Shown: positions 21,322-32,299 of the stretch, in pieces | How the letters are laid out: every line of letters starts with the position of its first letter | Numbering within the stretch: the stretch's first letter is position 1 | From: Bufo bufo | Lineage: Eukaryota; Chordata; Amphibia; Anura; Bufonidae | DNA length: 64,000 nt | Assembly (NCBI RefSeq): GCF_905171765.1 | Contig: NC_053392.1 | Coordinates: forward strand, 111,372,465-111,436,464 | Direction of reading: 5' to 3' | Translations under genes and position numbers: made by a program | Notes under the pieces: generated by a model | Told to the model about the DNA's origin: nothing | The model's input: only the letters and a program-made list of their open reading frames with translations | Databases searched by the model: none

Positions 21322-22501
21322 TTTGGAACATTACTAAAAAGAAGGAACGCACCGGTGAGCTCAGCAACACCAAAAGACCCGGAAGACCACGGAAAACAAC
21401 TGTGGTGGATGACCGAAGAATTCTTTCCCTGGTGAAGAAAACAGCCTTCACAACAGTTGGCCAGATCAAAAACACTCTCCAGGAGGTAGGTATATGTGTG
21501 TCAAAGTCAACAATCAAGAGAAGACTTCACCAGAGTGAATACAGAGGGTTCACCACAAGATGTAAACCATTGGTGAGCCTCAAAAACAGGAAGGCCAGAT
21601 TAGAGTTTGCAAAACAACATCTAAAAAAGCCTTCACAGTTCTGGAACTACATCCTTTGGACAGATGAGACCAAGAGCAACTTGTACCAGAGTGATGGGAA
21701 GAGAAGAGTATGGAGAAGGAAAGAAACTGCTCATGATCCTAAGCATACCACCTCATCAGTGAAGCATGGTGGTGGTAGTGTCATGGCGTGGGCATGTATG
21801 GCTGCCAATGGAACGGGTTCTCTTGTATTTATTGATGATGTGACTGCTGACAAAAACAGCAGGATGAATTCTGAAGTGTTTCAGGCAATATTATCTGTTC
21901 ATATTCAGCCAAATGCTTAAGAACTCATTGGATGGCGCTTCACAGTGCAGATGGACAATGACCCAAAGCATACTGCAAAAGCAACCAAAGAGTTTTTTAA
22001 GGGAAAGAAGTGGAATGTTATGCAATGGCCAATTCAATCACCTGACCTGAATCCGATTGAGCATTTATTTCACTTGCTGAAGAATAAAACTGAAGGGAAA
22101 ATGCCCCAAGAACAAGCAGGAACTGAAGACAGTTGCAGTAGAGGCCTGGCAGAGCATCACCAGGGATGAAACCCAGCGTCTGGTGATGTCTATGGGTTCT
22201 AGACTTCAGGATTTAATTGACTGCAAAGGATTTACAACCAAGTATTAAAAAGTGAAAGTTTGATTTATAATTATTATTCTATCCCATTACTTTTGGTCCC
22301 TTAACAAGTGGGAGGCACATATGCAAACTGTTGTAATTCCTGCACCGTTCACCTGATTTTGATGTAAATACCCTCAAATTAAAGCTGACAGTCTGCAGTT
22401 AAAGCACATCTTGTTTGTTTCATTTCAAATCTATTGTGGTGGTGTATAGAGCCAAAAATGTTAGAATTGTGTCGATGTTCCAATATTTATGGACCTGACT
22501 G
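21322..22501 (+). mobile_element. Tc1/mariner element 1, 5'-truncated
   Basis: The right end is typical: ATTTATGGACCTGACTG followed by TA at 22502-22503. The left end and the first part of the transposase are missing; the element starts abruptly at the border of hAT 1. Confidence 0.9.
21340..22248 (+). pseudogene. Tc1-like transposase, truncated and mutated
   Basis: The frame begins inside the helix-turn-helix linker (RPGRPRKTTVVDD) and continues through SKSTIKRRLHQSEYRG. First catalytic aspartate in LWTDETKSN, glycine loop KHGGGSVMAWACM, second aspartate in VQMDNDPKHTAKAT, glutamate in SPDLNPIEHLFHLLK, so the DDE triad is present. Damage: missing N-terminal DNA-binding helices, an in-frame stop at 21918-21920, and a frameshift near 22100. 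The shifted frame ends IDCKGFTTKY with TAA at 22246-22248. It cannot make an active enzyme. Confidence 0.92.
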
Positions 22502-22503
22502 TA

Positions 22504-22903
22504 TATGGCAGCCAGATAAAACAATAGTCCTTAAAAGGACTTTTGGGTCTTTGACCAGTAAAACTAGCCTAATAAAATAAACCAATTCCTGTCCCTACAC
22601 TACCTGTCCCTTCTGCTGCAGCTCTCCCTGACTAAGACTGAGCCGAACCATTTGTCATCAGGTGCAGTATAGCACCCGATGACGCGTTCCGGCCAGCCAA
22701 TCACTGTAATGCCAGTAGCCAACATGGCTAAGGCATTACAGTGAGAGCCAGTACCTCCACGCACATTTATTGGCTGCGCAGCGGGGAGGAGACTCGAGCA
22801 CCGCGCTCGAGCACACGCAGTGTTTGGCCGAACCCCACGATGTGCCGAGCATCGCGATGCTCGAGTAAAAAAGTGTTCGGCCGGGCATACTCGCACAACA
22901 CTA
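22504..22903 (-). mobile_element. hAT terminal fragment
   Basis: The end at 22903 reads inward on the minus strand as TAGTGTTGTGCGAGTATGCC, close to the hAT 1 terminus. It is followed by hairpin-rich sequence with ctcgagcatcgcgatgctcgag-like pairs. The segment with aaaggactttt near 22535 resembles the hAT 5' region at 24420. The other end is missing, cut at the Tc1 border. Confidence 0.65.
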
Positions 22904-23448
22904 GACTCAGTCACAGTCCCCGGCTGCTGGCGGGGTGCTCGGCAGATGCCTCCAGTGTGCAGCCTGGATCATCAATCGCAGGTCAGGCTGCTGAATAAGC
23001 CTTTAGCTGTGATGCTTGGCTACACACGGGGAGTAGTGTCACACAACCCAAGCCAGATATCACCAGGAAGGGTCTGACAGGCACTGGGGAGCACCGACAC
23101 TGTCATCCAGCAGAGCAGAGTTTGTAGTCTGTTCTGAAGCCACCATGTGTTCTTGAGTTACTTAGAACTGCAGGTAAACTTAAACCACAAAACAAATGCA
23201 GCCCTGCTTAATCTTTGTGGACTTGACATAGAAAATCTGATCCTGTAGGCTCATGATTTGTCTGTCCTGATCCTGCTGAGGACAACCAGCATGGACCACT
23301 TATTCGCCCTAGGACTTTGTCAACTATCGCGTATTAGAATTCTCTTAAACTGGTGCACATGCATAATTTTGCGCATGTGCTCTGTTCATCATATATTGTC
23401 AATATATATTCTGTCACTGGACAGAAAAGGCCTTTTATGCCACTGTAT
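22904..23448. other. Non-coding stretch, nothing recognised
   Basis: Mixed-composition sequence with a short palindrome (attgtcaatatatattctg region near 23400). No gene, repeat array or element end is recognisable. Confidence 0.45.
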
Positions 23449-24640
23449 TTACAGAAGACAGGGACCATTATTTGTTCTTGGTAGTGGCGGATATGTGTGG
23501 GCTGGCATGAGGAAATTCAATGAAACGTGGTCGTCACAGGTGTTGAATTCCTCCGAGATCCATGCCTCATTCATTTTTAGAAATGTGAGGTAATCCACAC
23601 TGTCGTGAGCTAGGCGAGTGTGCTTATCGGTCACAATCCCCCCTTCTGTGCTGAACGTCCTTTCGGACAGGACACTCGATGAGGGGCAAGCCAAGAGTTC
23701 CATGGCAAATTGTGCCAGCTCTGGCCAAAGGTCAAGCCTGCACACCCAGTAATTAAAGGGTTCATCTCTTCTCAAAGCGTCCACATCGGCCGTTAACCCG
23801 ATGTAGTTGGACACCTGTCGGTCTAGGCGTTCCCTGAGGCTGGATACGGAGGGCGGCTGTCGATGGGTTGGCTGCAAGAATGATCTCATATCCGAAGTGA
23901 CCAACACATCTTCAAACCGCCCTTTTCTTGCATGCGCTGTAGGATTGGTACCCCAGTGTTTCTCTGTGGGTGGAAATTCCTCTGCCAGCGCCTGCAACAG
24001 CAGAATGCAGCATCTCTCTAAACAAGTCTTGAAAATGCTGCATTCTATCAAACGCCTTAATCAATATTTGGTGGAAGCTGGTGTATCGCGGGCAACAATC
24101 TATATTTGGTGGAAGCCGGTGTATCACACCGCTCAATCAATATTTTGTGGAAGCCAGTGTATCACACCCGATAATCAGTATTTTGTAGAAGCAGGTTTAT
24201 CACAGCCCTTAATCAGTTTTTTGGGGTGCAACAGGTATATCACACCAGTTGCAATTACTTATTCGAATAGCGTATGTCCTTCTGTATCTCAGCAGAACCG
24301 CACACAACTGCTGCACAATACAAATGCACTATAATATACTTTCTATGTTAGAAAGTATATTATAAGTATATCACACCCCTCTGTATGTCACACCTATCAA
24401 TAGTACACCTATACCTGTCTTTAAAAGGACTTTTGTGGCCCTATTAGCTAGCGTTTGATGTCACTAACAGTCTGCCCCTGCTCCACACAGCAACCTCTCC
24501 CTACAATGGCAAAACACAGAATGTAAAATGGCTGCCAGATCGGGTTTATTTATAGGTTAAGGGGTGTGTCCATGTGCTGAAACGTCTCAATTGGCTGTCC
24601 TGTCCCACCTGATGGATGTGTCATGGGTCAAAGTTCGGCG
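23449..24640 (-). pseudogene. hAT element 3, internally deleted (transposase C-terminus)
   Basis: On the minus strand, 24051 to 23449 encodes the C-terminal part of a hAT transposase: LRRDEPFNYWVCRLDLWPEL, then LACPSSSVLSERTFSTEGG and DKHTRLAHDSVDYLTFLKMN, the dimerisation region. Directly upstream on the same strand are short degenerate tandem repeats (about 24060-24250, units with ttggtggaagc and gtgtatcaca) and a region (24420-24640) that looks like a hAT 5' leader with aaaggactttt and aacctataaataaacc. The BED finger and both catalytic aspartates are absent. This is therefore an internally deleted derivative that could only move with help from a complete relative. Confidence 0.8.
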
Positions 24641-25004
24641 CTATACAAAAAAAATATGGCATGAGGCCCTGCTTTCTGCTCCTGCACTGCCCATAGGCAC
24701 AGCTCAGCAGCACAGGAGACACTTTTCTTTTCTGCAAATCAATATGTTGGTAGCCCGGGCCCCGTATCAGCTACTATGGCTGCTTTATTTCATCTGGATG
24801 ACTACCATTTTGGTACATATAGTAGACTGGCTACATCCAAATATTAGCTAACCCTCTCTTTCCAGTTGCCTCCACTATCAACCTATTTGGGTCTCTGTGC
24901 AGTGTCAAGGCATTATGTCACAGGAAGTTTTACAGCTTGTGCTATACAATAGACTGCTCCTACCCGCTTGTTTTAAGTCCTTCTTACTGAACAGGGGGGG
25001 GGGG
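24641..25004. other. Non-coding stretch, nothing recognised
   Basis: No element end or credible frame. It ends in a run of G at 24993-25004. Confidence 0.45.
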
Positions 25005-25143
25005 CAGGGCCGGCGCCACCAGTAAGGCGAATTAGGCAGTCGCCTAGGGCGCCATTTAGCAGGGGGCGCCCAGCGCCCGTTGCGGTAAAAAAATAAATAA
25101 AAAAAGGTGGTTATATAAGTTCGGGCGGCCGGCGGCGCCCCTC

Positions 25144-25288
25144 GAGCTCTGTTCGGTCCGCGGTACAGGAGCTTTTGTTTCCTGTACCCGGCCGGACTGA
25201 CAGGAAGTGCTCACTTAGTGTACACTTCCTGTCAGTCCGGCCGGGTACAGGAAGCAAATGCTCCTGTACCGCGGATCGAACAGTGCTC
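25144..25288. repeat. 145-bp palindrome
   Basis: The arms pair through gttcggtccgcggtacagga/tcctgtaccgcggatcgaac and ctgtacccggccggactga/tcagtccggccgggtacag with a centre near 25215. Pairing is nearly complete over both arms. Confidence 0.92.
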
Positions 25289-25310
25289 GGCCACGCTACA
25301 TTAGAGGTGG

Positions 25311-26038
25311 GGCGTGGGGGTAGAATGAGAGTGACAAGGGGGGAGGGGGGTGGAAATAATGAGAGTGACAAGGGAGAGGGGGGGTGGGTGGAATAATGTG
25401 AGTGACAAGGGAGAGGGGGGGTGGTGGAATAATGTGAGTGACAAGGGAGAGGGGGGTGGGTGGAATAATGTGAGTGACAAGGGAGAGGGGGGGTGGGTGG
25501 AATAATATGAGTGACAAGGGAGAGGGGGGGTGGGTGGAATAATATGAGTGACAAGGGGGGGTGGAAATAATGAGAGTGACAAGGTAGGGGGGGAAATAAT
25601 GAGAGTGACAAGGGAGGGGGGGAAATAATGAGAGTGACAAGGGAGGGGGGTAATAATGAGAGTGACAAGGGGGGTGGAATAATGAGAGTGACAAGGAGGT
25701 GGGGTGGAAATAATGAGAGTGACAAGGGAGAGGGGGGGTGGAAATAATGAGAGTGACAACGGAGGGGGGGTGGGATAATGAGAGTGACAAGGGAGGGGGG
25801 GGGACAAGGGAGGGGGTGGAATAATGAGAGTGACAAGGGGGGTGGAATAATGAGAGTGACAAGGAGGTGGGGTGGAAATAATGAGAGTGACAAGGGAGAG
25901 GGGGGGTAGAAATAATGAGAGTGACAACGGAGGGGGGGTGGGATAATGAGAGTGACAAGGGAGGGGGGGGAATAATGAGAGTGACAAGGGAGGGGCGGGA
26001 GAGAGTAACAAAGGAGGGGGGGGGGAGAGTGACAAGGG
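25311..26038. repeat. G-rich minisatellite
   Basis: Roughly twenty units of about 30-36 bases with the core aataatgagagtgacaaggg followed by runs of 5-9 G. The G runs recur on one strand. Long minus-strand frames (HSHYFHPPSPLSL-like) are translation of the repeat and have no domain. Confidence 0.93.
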
Positions 26039-26172
26039 AGTCCCCAGAGCCAGACCAAGAGCCAGAGACCAGATCATCTTATTGTCCTGGTGGTAAGTAG
26101 ACAATGCAATATATTTATTATTCAATTGTTTAGTTATTAATACTACATTGGAAACTAATTTACCTCACATTT

Positions 26173-26403
26173 AGGGTCCATTCACACATCCGTGTGTGTT
26201 TTGCGGATCAACAAAACACGGACAGCGGCAATGTGCGTTCCGCACTTTGCGGACCGCACATTGCCGGCACTATTGCGGGCAAGAATAGGACATGTTCTAT
26301 TTTTTTCAGGATCGGAATTGCGGATCCGAGTCCGCAGTTCCGGATCAGGGCCGCACGTTGTGCGGCCCCATAGAAATGTATGGGTCCGCAATTCCGTTCC
26401 GCA
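26173..26403. mobile_element. MITE fragment with hairpin ends
   Basis: Starts AGGGTCCATTCACACATCCG followed by tgtgttttgcggatc, with internal inverted repeats (gtccgcaatt, caatgtgcg, gcggccc). The start is close to the hairpin unit of the A and B arrays (GGCTCCATTCAGACGTCCGT then tgtgttttgcggatcc). The far end is not a clean inverted copy, so the element is truncated. Confidence 0.6.
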
Positions 26404-27646
26404 AAAAGAGACGGCTACAAGAAGCTGGATTAACCCTAAGGGAAACATAGCAGTTCTTTTAATTTAAAAGCTGAGAAAGGGGTGGAACATGATATGGGCA
26501 GATCATCTGATAAGGGGGGGGGGGGGGCGAAAAGAATGCAGGTTCAGGATGAGCATATAAAACAATGACAACTGCTTCATGATAGAAGAAAAATTGCAAG
26601 TTATGTGCTATCTGTGTATGAAGATTGGCTTGGGGGAAACATTGTTAAGTAAAAGCAGGTAGGCTCCAAATAGAGTCTAGTATCCAGGTACCCCTGCAGG
26701 GCGACATAAAAAATAGGCACTATTCTGCAGTTATAATTCTGCCTCCAGCAAAATGCAAAAATAGTCATTTTCCAAAAGACGGACCAATTTTTATGTAGAA
26801 GTGGAAATTCTGGGCAGTGAGTGACATGGGAATGAGCCCCCATGGTGCATCCTTCAACCTTGTTTTGCTTATTTTATTCTAGCATCCTTTAAAAATACAC
26901 TTGATCCAGTCTCTCTATGCGCGAAGAATATCGTTTCATGCTGAATAAAAGATATGAGTGTACATTCATGCCTAAAAGAGATATAAGCATTGTACAAAAA
27001 TACAAAAAAACAATGTCACATTACCGAGTGAGTCCACAAAACTGAATACCAATTACTTTTAAGCTGAAATTTTATGGCTTTTATGGGAAAAAAAAGTAAT
27101 AATCCTTATTTTGGCCAAATGTGCCTCTTCTTTTCATTCATTTATAATGGTGGGGGCTATAAGTAAGTTGTTTTATAAGGGAGAAAAAAAAGAGAACTGA
27201 GCTTCATCCCACAGAAGGGAAAACAGCAAAGGAAAAAAAATGATTTTTATTTTTTATTAACCTCAGTAGCAAGCTCGTTTTCCATGATAAACAACCTTCG
27301 GCAAGGAAAATCATTTATTATCCGCTGAATGCACAGCGGCTGCGTGTGAGCAGTAATGAATACTAAGCAGAGGACACTGCTCTCTCAGTGACTGTCTTGT
27401 TTAACAGCAACAATCAAAAGGGCTTAAACCAAGAACTGTTCATGTCTCTAATTTGAGGAGCATTTCTTCATTTTCAATGCATCAGATCACCATGGGAAAT
27501 ATAACAGTAACCCAGTCAGGCATGCTCTATGGGTCTACTGTACAACCATGCAGAATTCTGTTTTATTTGTAGCTTAGTAGGCATTTTACAACAGCAGAAA
27601 CATTAAAGGAAAGGTCCCTTGTATTTAATTTTAGCTTCACGAATTA
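26404..27646. other. Non-repetitive, non-coding stretch
   Basis: About 1.2 kb with no element border, no tandem array apart from a G run near 26514, and no frame with a recognisable domain. This is the best candidate in the window for ordinary host intergenic or intronic sequence. Confidence 0.5.
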
Positions 27647-27654
27647 GATGTAAG

Positions 27655-29001
27655 CAGCGATGGACTGGCCATCGGGAGTACCGGGAGAATCCCGGTGGGC
27701 CGATCGAATTATGGGCCGGCCAGGGCCGCCATCAGGGGGGTAAAGCAGATACCCCAGTAAGGGGCCCGGACCCCGGGGGGGCCCGGCCGGTCGCGAGCCA
27801 TTTTAATTTTTTTGCTGTCAGTGTGTTAACACTTTAAAATCAGCGCTCATCTCTTTACTAACTGACTCAGCTCCAGTAACAGCAGGCAGTGTGGGGGCGG
27901 CGCTCACTCACTGACGTCACACGCCTGCTCCTCCCACTAGGCGGCGCAGGCGCGTGACGTCAGTGAGTGAGCGCTGCCGCCCGCACTTGTTACTGGAGGC
28001 TGGACTGGAGGGTGGAGGGAGCTGAATGTAAGGTAGTAAAGAGATGAGCGCTGTGTTAAAATTAAAGTTACTGTCTGCAGCCTGCAGGATACCGATTTAT
28101 TAATGTATACTACTGTGAGTGGCGGGGAGGGGGATCTATGGATGACGGCACTGTTATAGGGAGGGCGGGGGATCCGTGGATGACACTGTTATGGGGGGGG
28201 GTCTGTCATGTGGATGACACTTATGGGGGGGGGGGTCTGTGGATGACACTTATGGGGGGGATCTGTGGATGGCACCATTATGGAGGGGGATCTGTGGATG
28301 ACACTGTTATGGAGGGGGATCTGTGGATGACACTTATGGAGGGGGATCTGTGGATGACACTGTTATGGAGGGGGATCTGTGGATGGCACCGTTATGGAAG
28401 GGGATCTGTGGATGGCACTGTTATGGAGGGGGATCTGTGGATGGCACCGTTATGGAGGGGGATCTGTGGATGGCACCGTTATGGGGAATCTGTGGATGAT
28501 ACATACCGTATATAACATCTTATGCTATATGTGTCATCCACAGATCCACCCCATGACAATGTCATCCACAGATCCCCCTCCATAACAGTGTTCTGTGGAT
28601 GACACTATTATGGGGGGGATCTGTGGATGACACTATTATGGGGGGGGATCTGTGGATGACACTGTTATGGGGGGGATCTGTGGATGACACTGTTATGGGG
28701 GGATCTGTGGATGAACTGTTTCTTGTTGTTATATTTAAAAATAAGATGTTATTTATAACTGTTTTCCTTATTTATGACACCCGCCATTGAATGGAGTGTA
28801 ACTTACACATGTCATTCTAAAGGCATCTGTAATGTTGGCATGCATTTTTTTTTTTCTAAATTAAGAGTAAAAATAAAAAACCTGTTTATACTTACAGTGG
28901 AATGTTTTTACTTATGTTTTTTTTTGAGTGTGTTTGGGAAAAATAAAGTGGGCCGGTCTGGCTGAAGTCCAGGGCCACTTTATTGTCCCAGTCCATCCCT
29001 G
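27655..29001. mobile_element. Non-autonomous hAT element with perfect 8-bp target duplication
   Basis: GATGTAAG occurs at 27647-27654 and 29002-29009. The element starts CAGCGATGGACTGGCC and ends with the inverted CCCAGTCCATCCCTG. The interior has a GC-rich inverted repeat (27845-28055, centre near 27945) and a minisatellite (28130-28712), with no transposase. Eight-base duplications and CAG-type ends place it in the hAT superfamily. Confidence 0.95.
28130..28712. repeat. 29-bp minisatellite inside the hAT element
   Basis: Units of about 29 bases: ctgtggatgacactgttatg followed by gaggggat or longer G runs. A short inverted part near 28530-28590 carries the unit on the other strand. A related unit occurs at 59385-59720. 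Confidence 0.92.
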
Positions 29002-29074
29002 GATGTAAGTCTGTTGATTGAGGCTGAAAGAGAACCTCTCATCATAAACATGCAGTACGATCTACAGGCCTATA

Positions 29075-30885
29075 CAGGGCCGGACTGGGACAAAAAATAG
29101 GCCCGGGCATTTTTGACTGAGCAGCCCAATCACATGACCCCCAACAGGCCACACCCCCTTGCAGTCTAGGGGCGGAGCCAAAACCAGAAGCACAATTGAG
29201 AGGCAGGGCCAGCCACCAGTAAGATAGGAAGGCTTCAGCCAACACACAAGCTTCTTTGGGGGTCCCCAGGTGACATTAGGGGTCTTAGTACGATCCGGCC
29301 ACCTAATCCGGCAGAAAATGCAAGGAATCGGTTTATGTCCCGCTGATTCTCTGCATTTTTCCCAGATTGTGGCCGGATCTCTGCCGTACCCCATTATAGT
29401 TAATGGGGCCGGCGGGCATTCTGTCTGCATCCAGCAGTGCTGGATCCAGTGAATTCTCAGCTGGAACAGCCTGCCAGGATCACTAACGCAGATGTGAAAG
29501 TAGCCTAATACAGCGCCCCATACCTCTTATATCCAGTGACGTCTCCTCTAATGTAGATGTTCTCTTTTTTCATCTTCTCCATTCAGACCAGACCACCATC
29601 TCACGTCTCTGCAGAGTTTGACAGACATCTTAGTTTCCTACTTTTCCATCATCCTCCAATTAACATCCCATCATGCACCCCCAATACTGAGAAGCTGTGC
29701 TCCCCAAAACTATACTGCAAAAACAACTGTACTAAGCTGATGCTGTGCCAGGGTGCCCCCAAAGTAATGGTGCTCCCAAAGTCCCAGCAATAGTAATTAT
29801 TTCTTTGCCAGAGTGCATTTAGTAGTAATAGTGCTCCTACAGTGCCCCCAACAGTAATTGTGTCCCACAAGTAATAATGCTCCCATAGTCTCCCAGTTGT
29901 AATAAAGCCCACCATAATGCCCCGATAGTAATAATTCTCTTTATAATGTGTGACAGTAGAACCCCCCCCCCTTATGATGTGCACCAGTACAAAAAATGCC
30001 CCGTTGTGTGGCAGTAAAAAAAGAAATACCTCCTCTTACTGCCCCCAGTAGAGCCAATGTCCCCAGAGTGTCCTCATGTATTCCAATGACCCGTACTGTG
30101 TGCCACTACAAAAAACACTTAGTGCCACCAGTTGAGCTTAGGTGCCCATAGTGACCTTATAATTTGTGCCAGTATAAAATACTCCTATATAGTCCCCCCA
30201 GAAGATGCCGCCATAGTGCTCCTTCCCCGTCTCCATAGTGCCCTCCATAATGTGGCACTATAAAATACCCCTATAGACTGCCCCACATAGATACCCCCAT
30301 AATGCTCCTTTCCTCCCTTCCCCATAGTGGCATCAAAATGGGTGCCAGTATTAAATGCCCCTATATAATGCCCTCATAGTGCTCTTGTCCCCCACTTTTC
30401 CATAGTGCCCACCTATAATGCGTGCCAGTATATAGGGCCCCCAGTAGATGCCCCCATAGTGCTCCTTCCCCTCTTCTCCATAGTGCCCCCGCATAATGTG
30501 CCAGTATATAGGGCCCCCATAGTGCTTCCCCTCTTCTCCATAGTGCCTTCGTATTGTGCCAGTATATAGGCCCCCCCATATTGTGCCAGTATATATGGCC
30601 CCATAGTGCTTCCCCTCTTCTCCATAGTGCCGAACCCCCCCATATTGTGCCAGTATATAGGGCCCCATAGTGCTTCCCCTCTTCTGCATAGTGTCCCCCC
30701 CATATTGTGCCAGTATATAGGGCCCCATAGTGCCCCCCCCATATTGTGACAGTATATAGGGCCCCATAGTGCTTCCCCTCTTCTCTATAGTGCCCCCCAT
30801 GTTGTGCCAGTATATATGGCCCCATAGTGCTTCCCCTCTTCTCCATAGTGCCGACCCCCCCATATTGTGCCAGTATATAGGCCCA
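29075..30885. mobile_element. hAT-like element, right end lost at the L1 junction
   Basis: Starts CAGGGCCGGACTGGGAC at 29075, a hAT-like end. A probable smaller MITE lies inside at about 29276-29512 (ccggccacctaatccgg, gatgtgaaagtagcctaa). From about 29750 the sequence becomes a series of 'gtgccagtat...ccccatagtg' repeats. The right end is replaced by 5'-truncated L1 at about 30886. Confidence 0.6.
30340..30884. repeat. About 60-bp minisatellite
   Basis: Units of about 58-64 bases containing gtgccagtatatagggcccc, atagtgcttcccctcttctc and catagtgcc. The long minus-strand frames (YILAQYGG-like) are repeat translation. Confidence 0.9.
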
Positions 30886-31350
30886 GACCTGAGAGAGGGC
30901 ACTGACCGGAACCTAAAGGTGCCGTCAGCGCTAACAAGAAGACCGAGACCGGTCATAGTAAAGTACCTGGACTTTACAGACAAAACAGCGATCATGCGAA
31001 TGTACAAGCGCCAAAAATCCTCGCTGGAGATAAGAGGCCAGAAAATCCTAATTTTTGGAGACTATTCAGCGGAGGTACAGAAGAAGAGGAGGGAGTTTTC
31101 TAGCATTTTCTCGGAACTGTACGAAAAGCGTACAAGATTTGCACTATTGTATCCAGCAATTTTGAAAGTCTTCCATACCGATGGTACAGCTACTACTTAC
31201 ATGTCGTCCGAGGAAGCTCGGCAACAACTAGAGCTGGACACTTCAAATCACAGACCACTAGGTCGTAATCCGCGTCAGGAAAAAAAGGGGAACGGAGGAG
31301 ATTATTGTACCGAGGAAGGCGTTTCATATGCGGATGCCGCCAAGCAATGA
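30886..31350 (+). pseudogene. L1 ORF1 protein, C-terminal part
   Basis: The frame from about 30886 to the TGA at 31348-31350 encodes a C-terminal L1 ORF1-type nucleic-acid-binding domain: RRPRPVIVKYLDFTDKTAIM, then KSSLEIRGQKILIFGDYSAE, KKRREFSSIFSELYEKRTRF and LYPAILKVFHTDG. In L1 elements this protein is an RNA chaperone that coats the element's RNA. The N-terminal coiled coil is missing because the L1 is 5'-truncated at the minisatellite border. The remaining frame is undamaged. Confidence 0.88.
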
Positions 31351-31808
31351 CGCGATATGGTTCTTGGTGAAACCTAGATAAGTAACGACTGTCACACTGA
31401 TCTAATGTATTTGCCTTCTTCTAGATTACAGGAGGTGTAGTGAGGCATCTTTAATGTTAGCATTGATAATGCATTTAGTTAGTCCATAGTTTTATGCAGG
31501 ATCTAAAACAAACCAGCACTCATTAGTTGAAAGGTAATGATATGCTTAGCACTGATGTATAATTGTCTTAAAATATAATATGCAGATAAACCGACCATGT
31601 CGGAAAAAAGTGGAGTCCGTTATATCAATAGAGAGGTACAGTATATAACAGACAGAGGAGAGATGGTTTTACACGGTTTAGATGATAGTTTTAAATCACT
31701 GATCTGTATAGGGTTGGGGAGTTGGGAGAGGATGGGGGAAAATGTTATTTTCATCTGGATATGTGCTCTAACTTCGCATCCACATCTGATCCATACGACA
31801 AATCAAAT
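31351..31808. other. L1 inter-ORF region
   Basis: About 460 bases between the ORF1 stop and the ORF2 ATG at 31809. No frame here has a recognisable domain; it is longer than the short spacer of mammalian L1. Confidence 0.6.
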
Positions 31809-32299
31809 ATGAGATTAATATCCTGGAATGTAAAGGGGCTTCGCTCCCCTGAAAAACCTACGACGATGTAAAGTAGATATTGCAATGCTCCAAGAAACTC
31901 ATCTTGAGGAAGCTGATTTTGTTCGGATGGAGAAGATGTGGGTGGGAAAAGTAATAGGGTCTGCCTCCATAAATAAGAAAGCGGGAACGCTAATACTATT
32001 TTATAAATCCTTGAAATTCAAGATCTTGCAACATACTACTGACGAAGAGGGGAGATGGCAAGTGGCGTCTATAGAATCCTCAGGCGAGGAATTATGTCTA
32101 GTTAATGTATATGGCCCAAATGGTGAAAATGTCAAGCTTTTTAGTTCACTGAGCTCCCGTCTTGGGTTGATTCAAAAACGTAGTATCATAGTTGGGGGAG
32201 ACATGAACACAGTCATGAATAGGGGTGAGGATAGAAAACCTGTGAAAAATCCAGAAAAAGGGGGTTCCTTAACCTCTTAAGGACATAGGGCGTACAGGT

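Larger units (their letters stand above)
25005..26095. mobile_element. hAT-like non-autonomous element, right end not found
   Basis: Starts CAGGGCCGGCGCCACC, a hAT-like terminus, followed by gtcgcctagggcgcc. It contains a long palindrome (25144-25288) and a minisatellite (25311-26038). I could not find a matching inverted right end or an 8-base target duplication, so the extent is provisional. Confidence 0.5.

Noticed and set aside
25111..26125. Minus-strand proline/histidine/serine-rich frames up to 315 codons
   Set aside because: Translation of the G-rich minisatellite in three overlapping frames at once, which is not how a gene behaves.
30351..31007. Minus-strand 218-codon frame (YILAQYGG repeats)
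   Set aside because: Covers a ~60-base minisatellite and runs antisense into L1 ORF1; no domain.
31597..31812. Small frame between L1 ORF1 and ORF2
   Set aside because: No similarity to any L1 protein part and no domain; it is inter-ORF sequence.
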